53,266 nucleotides of DNA, taken from NCBI GenBank assembly GCA_017505745.1, contig JAFVOP010000018.1:1-53266 (forward strand), read 5' to 3'. Under the pieces are notes generated by a model. That model did no database searches. It was not told where the DNA came from and saw only the letters and a list, made by a program, of their open reading frames with translations. Below are positions 42,036-51,535 of this stretch, piece after piece; the first letter of the stretch is position 1, and each line of letters opens with the position of its first letter. Source of the DNA: Clostridia bacterium. GTDB taxonomy: Bacteria > Bacillota > Clostridia > Oscillospirales > CAG-272. A program made the translations under genes and the position numbers.

Positions 42036-42884
42036 TTACGCCTTGCCGTTGGAGCCAAACAGAATCATTTTCTCCATAACGGCCTTCTTCATGCTCTCCA
42101 CCTTTTGATTACGGGTTTCGAGATAGCCGTACATGCCGCGAGAACCGTCTCCCGCGCTTGCCTGCATCGCCAACTCCCCTGCCACGCAGAGATCGGTAAA
42201 GATGTTGACCTTGGTAATGCCGTGGCGGATGGTATTTTTGAAATCGTCATCCGAGAGACCCGAGCCGCCGTGCAATACGAGCGGCGTGTCGATTGTGTCG
42301 CGGATCTGCTGCAACCGGCCAATGTCAAGTTTTGGCTTGCTCTTATATGCGCCGTGCGCCGTGCCGATCGCAACGGCCAGTGCATCCATGCCGGTGGCCT
42401 CTACAAAGGCCTTCGCTTCCTCGGGAGTGGTATACATATCCTCCACCTCGTTGTCCGCGGTGTCCGCCTGTCCCACATGCCCGATCTCGCCCTCTACCGT
42501 AGCGCCCCAGGCATGCGCGATCATTACCATCTCGGCGGTTGCCCGGATGTTTTCCTCCACGCCGCCCGCAGAGCCGTCAAACATCAGGCTGGAAAATCCA
42601 AGCTGCAGAGCTTCCATACAGCGTTCATAGGTCAGGCCGTGATCGTAATGCACCACCACCGGCACCGACGCTTTTTTTGCCGCATGTACGATTGAAGGAG
42701 CAATTAAGGACAGTTCCCCGTAAGGAAGCAACACCTCCGCCGTACCCAGAATCACGGGGGAGCGAAGCTCTTCGGCGGCCGAAATCACCGCTTCCAGCAT
42801 ATCGGTATCGGTAGTGTTGAACAGACCAACGCCATAATGATTCTTTTGCGCATCGCGCAACACTTCATTCAGGTTTACAAGCAT
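42036..42884 (-). CDS. Class II fructose-/tagatose-bisphosphate-type aldolase
   Basis: 282 residues, zinc-dependent aldolase that cleaves a ketose 1,6-bisphosphate into dihydroxyacetone phosphate and an aldehyde. Seen: HYDHG (catalytic Asp and first zinc His), EGEIGHVGQ, GTAHGAYK (second zinc His), LHGGSGLSD (third zinc His) and KVNIFTDL. Length and motifs fit FbaA/GatY. Fructose versus tagatose specificity is not visible. It starts from RAGGAAT-like AGAGGAATC and stands after a HAD gene, 76 bases away. Confidence 0.92.
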   Translation of the reverse strand: MLVNLNEVLRDAQKNHYGVGLFNTTDTDMLEAVISAAEELRSPVILGTAEVLLPYGELSLIAPSIVHAAKKASVPVVVHYDHGLTYERCMEALQLGFSSLMFDGSAGGVEENIRATAEMVMIAHAWGATVEGEIGHVGQADTADNEVEDMYTTPEEAKAFVEATGMDALAVAIGTAHGAYKSKPKLDIGRLQQIRDTIDTPLVLHGGSGLSDDDFKNTIRHGITKVNIFTDLCVAGELAMQASAGDGSRGMYGYLETRNQKVESMKKAVMEKMILFGSNGKA

Positions 42885-42960
42885 GATTTGATTCCTCTTT
42901 TCATTGATTTATCATTTTTATTGAACATTAAACAAACTGAAACAGCGCCAGCCGCTCTGC

Positions 42961-43647
42961 TCATAGCCTCTCGAGCAGGGGAGCGAACTCCTCCAGCGCG
43001 CGGATCTCAAAGTCGGGAACAATATCCTCTCTTCCTGCCAATCCCCTTGGGTTGAACCAACAGGTGCGGATCCCTGCCTGAATACCGCCAAGAATATCCG
43101 ACGTAAGGCTATCCCCAAAAATAATGGCCTTTTCGGGATCAAATCCTGGGATCTCGGCAAAGCAGGCGTCAAAAAACTCCCTTTGCGGCTTGACGTACCC
43201 GATCGCCTCGGAGAAAAAGATCTTTTGAAAGAGCGGCGTGATCCCCGCGCTTTTTACACGCCCGTTCTGCACTGCGGTGGTGCCGTTGGAGACCAGATAA
43301 AGCTCGTATTGTGCGGCGAGATCGGCCAGCATCTGCTCGGCACCGGGTAGAAAATAATGTCCGATCGCCAAGCGGGTTTCATAGTAAACTCTTGCCTCCT
43401 CGGCCGAGCAATCCACACCAAGCTCTTCCAAAAAGAGTTGGAAGCGGCGAAGCTTGACCTGCTCACGCGTCAGCTCCCCCTTCTCCAAAAGCTTCCACTG
43501 CGCGTCGTTGATCACACTGTAACGGGCCACCCGCCCGTCACTCGGCGCAATTCCAAAATGGCGCAGCGTATCCTTGAGCGCCTCAGCCTCGGCCTTGTGA
43601 AAATCCAGGATCGTATCATCCAGATCCAGTAATACATACCGTATCAT
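42961..43647 (-). CDS. HAD-superfamily hydrolase, YjjG-type (pyrimidine nucleotidase-like)
   Basis: 228 residues. HAD motifs in order: DLDDTILDF (nucleophile D8 region), VSNGTTAVQ, the Lys in GYVKPQREFF and GDSLTSDILGG. A helical cap (20-90) follows motif I, as in subfamily IA. The FxxACFAEI and NGT motif II resemble YjjG-type nucleotidases that remove non-canonical pyrimidine nucleotides. It starts 15 bases after dnaE in the same direction. Confidence 0.88.
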   Translation of the reverse strand: MIRYVLLDLDDTILDFHKAEAEALKDTLRHFGIAPSDGRVARYSVINDAQWKLLEKGELTREQVKLRRFQLFLEELGVDCSAEEARVYYETRLAIGHYFLPGAEQMLADLAAQYELYLVSNGTTAVQNGRVKSAGITPLFQKIFFSEAIGYVKPQREFFDACFAEIPGFDPEKAIIFGDSLTSDILGGIQAGIRTCWFNPRGLAGREDIVPDFEIRALEEFAPLLERL

Positions 43648-43662
43648 ATCATTTGAGTTCCT

Positions 43663-46600
43663 TTACTTCAAAATCACGTTTTCTTCGCCCAAAAGCGCGC
43701 GAAGGTCCCGAAGAACGTAGTCGCTGACCGCAACTCCGTGTGGCGTTACCTCATAGCGCTTTTCATCCGCGAAGAAGAAATAGGTGGGAAATGTTCCGTC
43801 AAAAAGCTCAACCAGATTCAATGCCTTATGATACACCTCGCCCCGCATGTCGGGAACGCGCAGGAAAAGACGGCGCGGCGCGGCTTGCGGCGCGGCAGGC
43901 ACCTCTTCCCGCTTGGGAGAGACCGACTCCTCGCCCCGTGCGATCCTTGGAGCATGCTGCTCCTTGCGGAAGCGACTGTTTTCCACCAAGGGCTCGAGGC
44001 GGTTGATCAGAATCTTCGGTGGCTCGTCCTCGCGCAGAGAGACCGTTCCTTCGATCAGAAGCGCACTGTCGAGACGGATCAGATGCGCGTTTTCGGCGTA
44101 TTGCCGCGCAAACGCGATGCATTCGATCTCCGCCATGCGGTCCTCCACGGTGAAAAACGCCATACGGTCGCCGTTTTTGGTGTTTTTTGTGGTCACGGCA
44201 GTTACAATTCCGGCTACGCAGATTCGCGAACGCTCCACCGGATCGGCCTCATCACTGACGTATTCGGAAATCGGCGTGGGATCCAGCAGCTCCAGGTGCT
44301 TGGAATACTCGTCGAGCATCTGCCCCGAGAAATACATCCCCGTTGCTTCCTTTTCCATCAGAAGCTTTTCGCGTACCCCCAGCTCGGGAATATCGGGATA
44401 CTTGCATGCAGGCGCCTGCTCGGCGGCTCCAAAGGAAGAAAACATATCAAGCTGACCGTCCAGGTTGTTCCGCTTTTTTTCCACCGCGCGCTCGATGCGA
44501 TCCTCATAGACCGCGAGCAAGCGACTGCGATACACACCAAGCCGATCAAAGGTTCCGGCCTTGAGCAATGCCTCGACCATGCGCTTGTTGAGCTCTCCCG
44601 CCGGCATGCGGTTGATGAAATCCTCAAAGGAGGAAAAGGGGCCGTGCTGACGCTCGTCGAGGATCTGCTGCAAAAACTTCTTTCCCACGTTTTTGAGCGC
44701 CAAGAGTCCAAACCGGATGTCTTTGCCACTGATTGAAAAATGCATGCGGCTCTCATTGATATCGGGGGGCAGCACGCGGATACCGCGAGCAGCGCATTCG
44801 GCAATATATTCGGCCACCTTGGTCTGATTTCCAAGCACACTGGTCAGGAGTGCCGAAAGAAAGGCGTGCGGATAGTGGCATTTGAGATAGGCCGTGCGAT
44901 AGGAGATCATGGCGTAGGCCGCCGCGTGGGATTTGTTGAAGGCGTAGTTCGCAAAGCTCTCCATATCGGAAAAGAGCGCGGCCGCCGCTCCCTCGTCGAT
45001 TCCACGCTCCCGCGCGCCGGTAACAAAGGCCTCCCGCTCGGAAAGCAACACGTCGGCCTTCTTTTTGGACATTGCGCGACGCACCACGTCGGCGTGCCCA
45101 AAGCTATATCCCGCAATCTCGCGGAAAATGCTCATGACCTGCTCCTGGTAGACCACACATCCGTAGGTTGATTTCAGGATCGGTTCCAGCTGTGGAATGG
45201 CATAGGTCACTTTTTCGGGGTGATGGCGACACTCGATAAAACGCGGGATCGAATCCATCGGACCGGGACGGTAGAGCGCGATCGCGGCAATGACATCGTC
45301 GATCCGCTCGGGTGCAAGATTGATCAGCGTCTGCTTCATTCCTCCCGATTCGAGCTGAAAGATACCTCCCGTGCGCCCCGAGGAAATGAGGCGGTAGGTG
45401 GCAGCGTCGTCGATTGGGATCTTTTCAATATCAAAGTTGGGATCGCTCTCGCGGATCTGCTTTTGCGCATCGTGCAAAATAGTCAGATAACGAAGAGCCA
45501 AAAAATCAAATTTCAGAAGTCCGAGCTTGGCCACGGTGTCCATATCAAACTGGGTCACCACCGTCCCGTTGCTCACCGAAAGCGGAACGTAATCCGAGAT
45601 CGGCAGGTCGGTGATCACCACACCCGCGGCATGCACCGAAATATTTCGCGGCATACCCTCCAGCGCCATGGCAGTATCCACCAGGCGGCGCACCTCGGCA
45701 TCGTTTTCGTATTGGTTTTTGAGATCGGGAAGCTTGAGCGCCATCGAAATGGTGATATTGAGCTCCTGCGGAACGGCACGCGCCACCGCGTCCACCGCCT
45801 GATAGGACATTCCCAACGCCCGCCCTACGTCGCGGATCGCCGCGCGTGCGGCAAGCGTACCGAAGGTGATGATCTGCGAGACATGGTCACTTCCGTACTT
45901 CTCGCCCACGTAATCGATCACCTCATCGCGGCGGTTGTAGCAAAAATCGATATCGATATCGGGCATGCTCACACGCTCGGGATTCAGAAAGCGCTCAAAC
46001 AGAAGCTCGTACGCGATCGAATCGACGTCGGTGATCCCCAATGCAAAGGCCACAAGGCTTCCCGCGCCCGAGCCACGCCCGGGGCCTACGGGAATATCCT
46101 TGGATTTGGCGTACGTCACGTAATCCTGCACGATCAGAAAATAATCGTCGTATCCCATCTGATGGATGACCGAAAGCTCGTATTCCATGCGGGAGACGTA
46201 CTCCTCGCGCGTGTGCGCGCCAAACGTCACATGCCCCTTGGCAATGCGGTTTTCCAATCCCGCAAAAGCAAGCCGACGAAGCGTATCGCAGGCTGTTTCG
46301 CCCGCAGGAGTGGGATATTTGGGCAGATAGGTGGTGGAAAAATCGAACTCCACGTTGCACCGCTCGGCAATGCGACGGGTGTTCGCGATCGATTCGGGAT
46401 AAGCGTGAAAGATCATCTCCATCTCATTCGTATCCTTGAGATAGAGCTCGTCGGTAGCAAAGGCCGCAGGACGTCCTGCGCTCACGGGCGTGTCGGTCTG
46501 AATACACATCAGAACCGCTTGCGTTTCGGCATCCCGGCGCCGCAGATAGTGGCAATCGTTGGTAGCCACGAGCGGGAGCCCGCATTCCTCGGCCAGACGC

Positions 46601-47172
46601 ACCAAGGAAGGCAGCACCGCCTTTTGCTCGGCCATGCCGTGATTTTGCAGTTCAATATAGAAGTGATCCTTGCCAAACAGCGCCGCATAGCGGTTGGCCA
46701 CCTCCCGCGCCCCCTCAAAGTCCCCCTTGGAGAGCAGCTTGGGGATCCGTCCACCAAGGCAGGCGGACAGCGCGATAAGACCTTCGCTATGCTTACGCAA
46801 AAGCTCCTCGTCCACGCGCGGCTTGTTGTAAAATCCCTCGGTAAATCCCAGGGATACCATGCGGATCAGATTGCGGTATCCCGTCATATTCTCACATAAC
46901 AGCACCAGGTGATCGGCGTATCCGTCGGAGCCCATCGCGCGGTCAAAACGAGAGCCCGGCGCCACGTAGACCTCGCAGCCGATGATAGGCTTGATTCCCT
47001 CTCGGCGGCAGGCCTCCCAAAACGCCACCACGCCGTACATTGCGCCGTGGTCGGTAATGGCAACGGCCTCCTGGCCGCATTCCTTCACGCGCGCAGGGAT
47101 CTCGGAGATACGGCAGGCTCCGTCCAAAAGACTGTATTCACTGTGCAAATGCAGGTGTACGAATCCGTTCAT
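43663..47172 (-). CDS. dnaE: DNA polymerase III subunit alpha (DnaE type)
   Basis: 1169 residues. N-terminal PHP domain (HLHLHSEYSLLDG, AITDHGAMYG), then the palm with catalytic Asp residues in MPDIDIDF (about 403-405) and a further acidic stretch, fingers, a tandem helix-hairpin-helix (ALKNVGKKF...), and an OB fold near residues 985-1065 (GIVTAVTTKNTKNGDRMAFFTVEDRM). There is no exonuclease insert, so this is DnaE and not PolC. In Bacillota DnaE often works at priming with PolC at the main fork. Its ATG overlaps the whiA stop (ATGA). Confidence 0.97.
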   Translation of the reverse strand: MNGFVHLHLHSEYSLLDGACRISEIPARVKECGQEAVAITDHGAMYGVVAFWEACRREGIKPIIGCEVYVAPGSRFDRAMGSDGYADHLVLLCENMTGYRNLIRMVSLGFTEGFYNKPRVDEELLRKHSEGLIALSACLGGRIPKLLSKGDFEGAREVANRYAALFGKDHFYIELQNHGMAEQKAVLPSLVRLAEECGLPLVATNDCHYLRRRDAETQAVLMCIQTDTPVSAGRPAAFATDELYLKDTNEMEMIFHAYPESIANTRRIAERCNVEFDFSTTYLPKYPTPAGETACDTLRRLAFAGLENRIAKGHVTFGAHTREEYVSRMEYELSVIHQMGYDDYFLIVQDYVTYAKSKDIPVGPGRGSGAGSLVAFALGITDVDSIAYELLFERFLNPERVSMPDIDIDFCYNRRDEVIDYVGEKYGSDHVSQIITFGTLAARAAIRDVGRALGMSYQAVDAVARAVPQELNITISMALKLPDLKNQYENDAEVRRLVDTAMALEGMPRNISVHAAGVVITDLPISDYVPLSVSNGTVVTQFDMDTVAKLGLLKFDFLALRYLTILHDAQKQIRESDPNFDIEKIPIDDAATYRLISSGRTGGIFQLESGGMKQTLINLAPERIDDVIAAIALYRPGPMDSIPRFIECRHHPEKVTYAIPQLEPILKSTYGCVVYQEQVMSIFREIAGYSFGHADVVRRAMSKKKADVLLSEREAFVTGARERGIDEGAAAALFSDMESFANYAFNKSHAAAYAMISYRTAYLKCHYPHAFLSALLTSVLGNQTKVAEYIAECAARGIRVLPPDINESRMHFSISGKDIRFGLLALKNVGKKFLQQILDERQHGPFSSFEDFINRMPAGELNKRMVEALLKAGTFDRLGVYRSRLLAVYEDRIERAVEKKRNNLDGQLDMFSSFGAAEQAPACKYPDIPELGVREKLLMEKEATGMYFSGQMLDEYSKHLELLDPTPISEYVSDEADPVERSRICVAGIVTAVTTKNTKNGDRMAFFTVEDRMAEIECIAFARQYAENAHLIRLDSALLIEGTVSLREDEPPKILINRLEPLVENSRFRKEQHAPRIARGEESVSPKREEVPAAPQAAPRRLFLRVPDMRGEVYHKALNLVELFDGTFPTYFFFADEKRYEVTPHGVAVSDYVLRDLRALLGEENVILK

Positions 47173-48077
47173 TCCAAAGCCCCCTTTCCGAGAATTCCCT
47201 CGGCCTCCTCCGCCAACTTGCGCAAGCGATGCGTCAGCCCCGATTTAGAGATCGGTGGCTCGTGAAGTGCCACCAGCTCGTCCAACGTCGCGTCGGGATT
47301 GCGATAGCGCACCAAGGCCGTCACGCGCAGTCCCTCGGGAAGCCCCTCAAATTTCCCTGCCTCCATAAGGCAGTTGATGATCTCGATCTGCCGCGTGGCG
47401 GCGGCAATCGATTTTTCAATATTTTTTGCCACACAGTTGGTGGCGCGGTTTTCGTTGTTTCGGATCTCGCGTTCAATGCGACTGTTGATGATCTCAAAGA
47501 TCACGTGCTGGGCGCCCATCAGAGTCACCAGCTCCTCCACGTAGGCGCTCCCCTTGTAATAGATACCCACACTGTCTCCGCGCACGATACGGCGCGGCTC
47601 GTAGCCGCAGGTGCTCAAAAAGCGCGCTAACATCTCCACAGCGCCCTTTTGGGGAAGCGAAAACTCCAAATGAAAGGACTTATGCGGATCACTGACGGTT
47701 CCGCACGCCAAAAACGCACCGCGTAAAAACGCCGAGCGGCACCCCTCGCAGGAAAACGAGAGGATCTTTTCAATGTCCGCCGTCGGCTCGAGAAAGCGGA
47801 ACAGGAGCTTACGGCAGGCAGGTGAGGTAAAGAAGAGATCATAGTAGCGATGCCCGCAACGCCCCGACATCCGGGAATCGGGCACTTTCCCATACTGCTG
47901 ACGGATCATGGACGAGGCAAAGGTGGCAACCACCTCCTGGCGGTAGCGCACGGCAATTTGCTTCTCCTCATTTTCAAAGGCGCACAAAAGGAGCCCCGCC
48001 ATCAGCGCGTGGCGGCAGCACGGATGCTTGATGGGAAGCTCACACAGCTCCTCTCTTACCCGATCGGCAAACGACAC
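47169..48077 (-). CDS. whiA: DNA-binding protein WhiA
   Basis: 302 residues. An N-terminal domain related to LAGLIDADG homing endonucleases (LRGAFLACGTVSDPHKSFHLEF) precedes a C-terminal helix-turn-helix (PDATLDELVALHEPPISKSGLTHRL). WhiA affects cell division and chromosome segregation in Bacillota. Conserved NNENRATNCVAKNIEKS is present. It is placed between murB (39 bases upstream) and dnaE (4-base overlap). Confidence 0.96.
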   Translation of the reverse strand: MSFADRVREELCELPIKHPCCRHALMAGLLLCAFENEEKQIAVRYRQEVVATFASSMIRQQYGKVPDSRMSGRCGHRYYDLFFTSPACRKLLFRFLEPTADIEKILSFSCEGCRSAFLRGAFLACGTVSDPHKSFHLEFSLPQKGAVEMLARFLSTCGYEPRRIVRGDSVGIYYKGSAYVEELVTLMGAQHVIFEIINSRIEREIRNNENRATNCVAKNIEKSIAAATRQIEIINCLMEAGKFEGLPEGLRVTALVRYRNPDATLDELVALHEPPISKSGLTHRLRKLAEEAEGILGKGALE

Positions 48078-48116
48078 CGCTCTCCCTCCTTTCCTGTCCT
48101 CTTGTTCATTACGTAC

Positions 48117-49022
48117 TCAAAAATCCCCGATGAATCGGATTTCACATTCCAAGCAAACGCCGGTCTCCTGTAGCACGCGCGCACGGACCCGCTCCACCAG
48201 CTCCTGTACGTCCTTTGCCGTTGCTCCGCCGCGGTTGACAATAAATCCCGCATGCTTTTGCGAGACCTCTGCGCCGCCCACACGCGTCCCCTTCAGCCCG
48301 CAGTCCTCGATCAGCTTTCCCGCAAAATAACCCTCGGGACGCTTGAACACACTCCCCGCGCTTGGATATTCGAGCGGTTGCGAGGCCTTGCGCCGCTCCA
48401 TCAGGGCATCCATGACTTGGGCGATCGTACCGCGCTCTCCGGGAGTCAGACAAAGCTCAGCCCCCAGCACGGTATAGCGCGGATCTTTTTCGTAGATACT
48501 GCTTCTGTACGCAAATTCCTGCGCCGCACCTTCCAGCCAGCCGCTCTCTCCGCTTACGCAGTCATAATACTCCGACCGCAAGCAAATATCGGCCATTGAG
48601 CCGCCGTATGCACCGGCGTTCATAAAGATCGCTCCCCCCAGCGTTCCCGGGATTCCGTACAGAAATTCCGCCCCCGTGAGCGCCGCCTCGCGCGCCGCTA
48701 CGGAAACGCGATAGAGCGACGTCCCCGCGCTTGCCAGAATGCGGTTGCCGCTGATCGAAAGCTCCTTCCAGTCGCCCGTGAAGATCACAAGGCCGTCAAA
48801 GCCCCGATCGGAATACACCACGTTACTTCCGTTTCCGGCGAGGAAGAACGGAACGCCAAGCTGCGTGACCTTGTTAAGTACCGCAAGCATCTGCTCTCTC
48901 GTTTTGGGAAAGCACGCGAGCGTTGCATGGCCACCGATATGAAAGCTGCTGTGCGAGGAAAGCAGGCAGTTGGTCTCATATCTCACGCCCGCCGACCCCA
49001 AAAACCGATGCAACTCCTTCAT
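48117..49022 (-). CDS. murB: UDP-N-acetylenolpyruvoylglucosamine reductase
   Basis: 301 residues from ATG 49022 (GGAGG upstream). It reduces UDP-GlcNAc-enolpyruvate to UDP-MurNAc with NADPH and FAD in peptidoglycan synthesis. Seen: HSSFHIGGHA, GNGSNVVYSDRGFDG, the FAD-binding GIPGTLGGAIFMNAGAYGG, YRSS, SAGSVFKRPEG with the catalytic Ser, and ECEIRFIG near the end. Type IIb-like length. First gene of the murB-whiA-dnaE cluster. Confidence 0.97.
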   Translation of the reverse strand: MKELHRFLGSAGVRYETNCLLSSHSSFHIGGHATLACFPKTREQMLAVLNKVTQLGVPFFLAGNGSNVVYSDRGFDGLVIFTGDWKELSISGNRILASAGTSLYRVSVAAREAALTGAEFLYGIPGTLGGAIFMNAGAYGGSMADICLRSEYYDCVSGESGWLEGAAQEFAYRSSIYEKDPRYTVLGAELCLTPGERGTIAQVMDALMERRKASQPLEYPSAGSVFKRPEGYFAGKLIEDCGLKGTRVGGAEVSQKHAGFIVNRGGATAKDVQELVERVRARVLQETGVCLECEIRFIGDF

Positions 49023-49052
49023 GCCGTTCCTCCTTGCTTGGTAGTTATTACT

Positions 49053-49081
49053 ATTATACTCTTTTTTTCTGCAAAATGCAA
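49053..49081 (-). promoter_or_regulatory. Promoter of murB-whiA-dnaE
   Basis: -35 TTGCAT (49076-49081), 17-base spacer, -10 TATAAT (49053-49058). Confidence 0.8.
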
Positions 49082-49112
49082 TATGAAAATCTCGAAAAAC
49101 CAACAATACCAC

Positions 49113-49141
49113 TTGCAAAAAATATTTTTTTAGTGTATAAT
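49113..49141 (+). promoter_or_regulatory. Promoter of the Gfo/Idh/MocA gene
   Basis: -35 TTGCAA (49113-49118), 17-base spacer, -10 TATAAT (49136-49141). Transcription should start near 49148, which argues against the upstream ATG 49145. Confidence 0.8.
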
Positions 49142-49195
49142 AAGATGAATAAGAATGAAAGCCCCTACAATTGCGGCGGAAAGGTTTTGAGCACG

Positions 49196-50350
49196 ATGGA
49201 AACTACGCAAAAAAAACAATTGCATATCGGACTTTTAGGCTTTGGCTCCATGGGAAGAACCCACACCTGGGCGGTCCGTAATCTCCCTTTTTTCTACGGA
49301 GAGCTTCCCTTCTCGGCAACCACCGTTGGCGTTTGCACCACCTCCGAGGAAAAATCGGCACGTGTGGCGAGTGAATTTGGTATCGCTCACGCTACGGCAA
49401 ACGAGGATGACCTGATCTACGATCCCAACATCGACGTCATTGATATCTGCACCCCGAATATCTACCACTACGAAACGCTGAAAAAAGCCATTGCGGCGGG
49501 AAAGCATATCCTTTGCGAAAAACCGCTTTGCATCAGCCAACAGCAGGCCTGTGAGATCCTGGCACTCCAAGCAAAACCCGATCAGGTGCTCGGCATGGTC
49601 TTTAACAACCGTTACCTCTCGCCCGTGATGCGCGCCAAGCAACTCATCGAAGAAGGCAAGCTCGGCAGAATTTTAAGCTTCCGCGCATCCTATCTCCACA
49701 ACAGTGCCACCGACCAAGACCGGCCCGCGGGCTGGAAGCAGGACCGCGACGTTTGCGGCGGAGGCGTTCTGTTTGACCTTGGCTCGCACGTCATTGACCT
49801 GATGTGTCATCTGTGCGGCCCAATCGTGGCGGTGAGCGGGCTCTCGCAGATCGCGTACCCCATCCGGCTTGGACGGGACGGAGCCGAATGGCGCACCAAT
49901 GCCGACGAATCCTTTTCCCTGCTGGCCGTCACCGAGGGCGGTGCGCACGGAACGGTCACGGTAGGAAAGCTGCAGGTGGGCACCAACGACGATCTCGCCT
50001 TTGAGATCTACGGAGAGCGTGGCGCATTGCGCTTTTCGCTCATGGAGCCCAACTGGTTGTATTTTTACGACGGAACGGCACCGAACGAGCCGATTGGCGG
50101 AGAGCGCGGCTTTACCAAAATTGAGTGTGTCGGGCGTTACCCCGATCTGATCTTCCCCTCCCCCAAGGCTCCTGCAGGATGGCTGTACGGACACCTGGCA
50201 AGCATGCACGCCTATCTCTCGGCAGTGGCTTCCCACACCCCGTTCGCGCCCTCGTTTGCCGACGGCGCTTACGTACAGGCCGTGATGGATGCGGCATACC
50301 GCTCCGCGGAGAACCACAGCGTGCTCACGGAGGTATTGCCATGCTTGTAA
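49196..50350 (+). CDS. Gfo/Idh/MocA-family NAD(P)-dependent oxidoreductase
   Basis: 384 residues from ATG 49196; a TTG at 49187 is closer to GGAAAGG and is an alternative. The N-terminal Rossmann fold has GLLGFGSMGRTHTWA, DVIDICTPNIYHYE and the hallmark CEKPLC (catalytic Lys). The C-terminal alpha/beta domain has GGGVLFDLGSHVIDL with the active-site Asp and His. Family members act on sugars, inositols or amino-sugars; the substrate here is unknown. Its end overlaps coaE by 10 bases. Confidence 0.9.
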   Translation: METTQKKQLHIGLLGFGSMGRTHTWAVRNLPFFYGELPFSATTVGVCTTSEEKSARVASEFGIAHATANEDDLIYDPNIDVIDICTPNIYHYETLKKAIAAGKHILCEKPLCISQQQACEILALQAKPDQVLGMVFNNRYLSPVMRAKQLIEEGKLGRILSFRASYLHNSATDQDRPAGWKQDRDVCGGGVLFDLGSHVIDLMCHLCGPIVAVSGLSQIAYPIRLGRDGAEWRTNADESFSLLAVTEGGAHGTVTVGKLQVGTNDDLAFEIYGERGALRFSLMEPNWLYFYDGTAPNEPIGGERGFTKIECVGRYPDLIFPSPKAPAGWLYGHLASMHAYLSAVASHTPFAPSFADGAYVQAVMDAAYRSAENHSVLTEVLPCL

Positions 50351-50943
50351 TTGGACTCACCGGCCCCAGCGGCGCGGGAAAAAGCACCGTGGCAGAGCGG
50401 CTGGCCGCCTACGGACTCCCGATCATCAATGCAGACGAAGTCTACCATCAGCTTTTGATCCCCCCCTCCAAGTGTCTCAACGAATTGGTTGATTCCTTCG
50501 GAACCTCCATTCTGTCTCCAAACGGCACCCTCAACCGCCGCGCGCTCGGAGAGATCGTCTTTTCGCATCCCGCCGCGCTTGACCGCCTCAATGCCATTGC
50601 CCACAAGCACGTGATGGAAGAGATCCGCAATCAGCTGGAGCTGCTGCGGCGCAAAAACACCCGCGCAGCCGTTTTGGACGCGCCCCAACTGTTTGAGGCA
50701 GGAGCCAACCGCGATTGCAGCGTGATCATTTCGGTATTGGCAGATACCAAGCTTCGTCTGGAGCGCATCGTAGAGCGCGACGGCCTGGATGCCGACACCG
50801 CCTACCGTCGCATTGCGGCGCAGAAAAAGGATGAGTTTTTCCGCTCGCACTCGGATTATATCATTGAAAACAACGGAAGCGCCGAGGCACTGTATCCGCA
50901 GATCCATCGGATCCTTTTGGAAACGGGGGTACTCACCCCATGA
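50341..50943 (+). CDS. coaE: Dephospho-CoA kinase
   Basis: 200 residues from ATG 50341, overlapping the previous stop. It phosphorylates dephospho-CoA at the 3' hydroxyl, the last step of CoA synthesis. Seen: LTGPSGAGKSTVAE (P-loop), INADEVYHQLL (substrate Asp), and the lid DAPQLFEAG followed by a basic helix LRLERIVERDGLD. Normal length. Confidence 0.94.
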   Translation: MLVIGLTGPSGAGKSTVAERLAAYGLPIINADEVYHQLLIPPSKCLNELVDSFGTSILSPNGTLNRRALGEIVFSHPAALDRLNAIAHKHVMEEIRNQLELLRRKNTRAAVLDAPQLFEAGANRDCSVIISVLADTKLRLERIVERDGLDADTAYRRIAAQKKDEFFRSHSDYIIENNGSAEALYPQIHRILLETGVLTP

Positions 50944-51521
50944 GATGGAACGTCCAACGCGTGGTCGCGCTTCTGCTTCTTCTCGCGTGTTCGGTCGGGT
51001 TCGGCTTTGCATTCGACGCCGTTGCCACCTTCGTGGAGCAACGGCAGCATCCGCGCCCCACGGAATGGAGCGTCCTGATTGAAGAAAACGCCGCACGCTA
51101 CGGCATTCCCGAGATGGTGCTTTGGGCAATCGTCAACGAGGGAAGCGGGTTTTCCAGCAATGCAACCTCCAAAAGCGGCAAGATCGGGCTGATGCAGCTC
51201 TCGCCCGCCGAGTTTGAGCAGATCGCGCTGGAGCTGTTTGCGATCGATTCCCCCGACCCCAGACTTCTTTACGATCCCGCAACCAACCTGCAATACGGAA
51301 CGGCGTGGCTTTCGCACCTCTATGAGACCTACGGGATCTGGGAGCTTGCCTATGCGGCCTATTTCGCAGGCGCGGATACGGTGGACGGATGGCTTTTCGA
51401 TCCCTCCCTGCTCGATGAGCAAGGGATCCTGAAGCAGATTCCCGACCCGGAAACCGAGGCCTACGTCAATCGAATCCAAAACGCGGTAGAGCTTTACCGC
51501 AAACTATATTACACCCCCTAA
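50940..51521 (+). CDS. Soluble-lytic-transglycosylase-like (SLT) protein
   Basis: 193 residues, ATG overlapping the coaE stop (ATGA). One N-terminal span (VVALLLLLACSVGFGFAF) exports or anchors it. The lysozyme-like domain has PEMVLWAIVNEGSGF with the catalytic Glu (the usual ES is EG here), KIGLMQLSP, LYDPATNLQYGTAWLSHL and AYAAYFAG. It should cleave glycan strands of peptidoglycan to 1,6-anhydro ends. Its coupling to coaE is known from other Clostridia. Confidence 0.88.
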   Translation: MRWNVQRVVALLLLLACSVGFGFAFDAVATFVEQRQHPRPTEWSVLIEENAARYGIPEMVLWAIVNEGSGFSSNATSKSGKIGLMQLSPAEFEQIALELFAIDSPDPRLLYDPATNLQYGTAWLSHLYETYGIWELAYAAYFAGADTVDGWLFDPSLLDEQGILKQIPDPETEAYVNRIQNAVELYRKLYYTP

Positions 51522-51535
51522 AGGAGAACACAATC

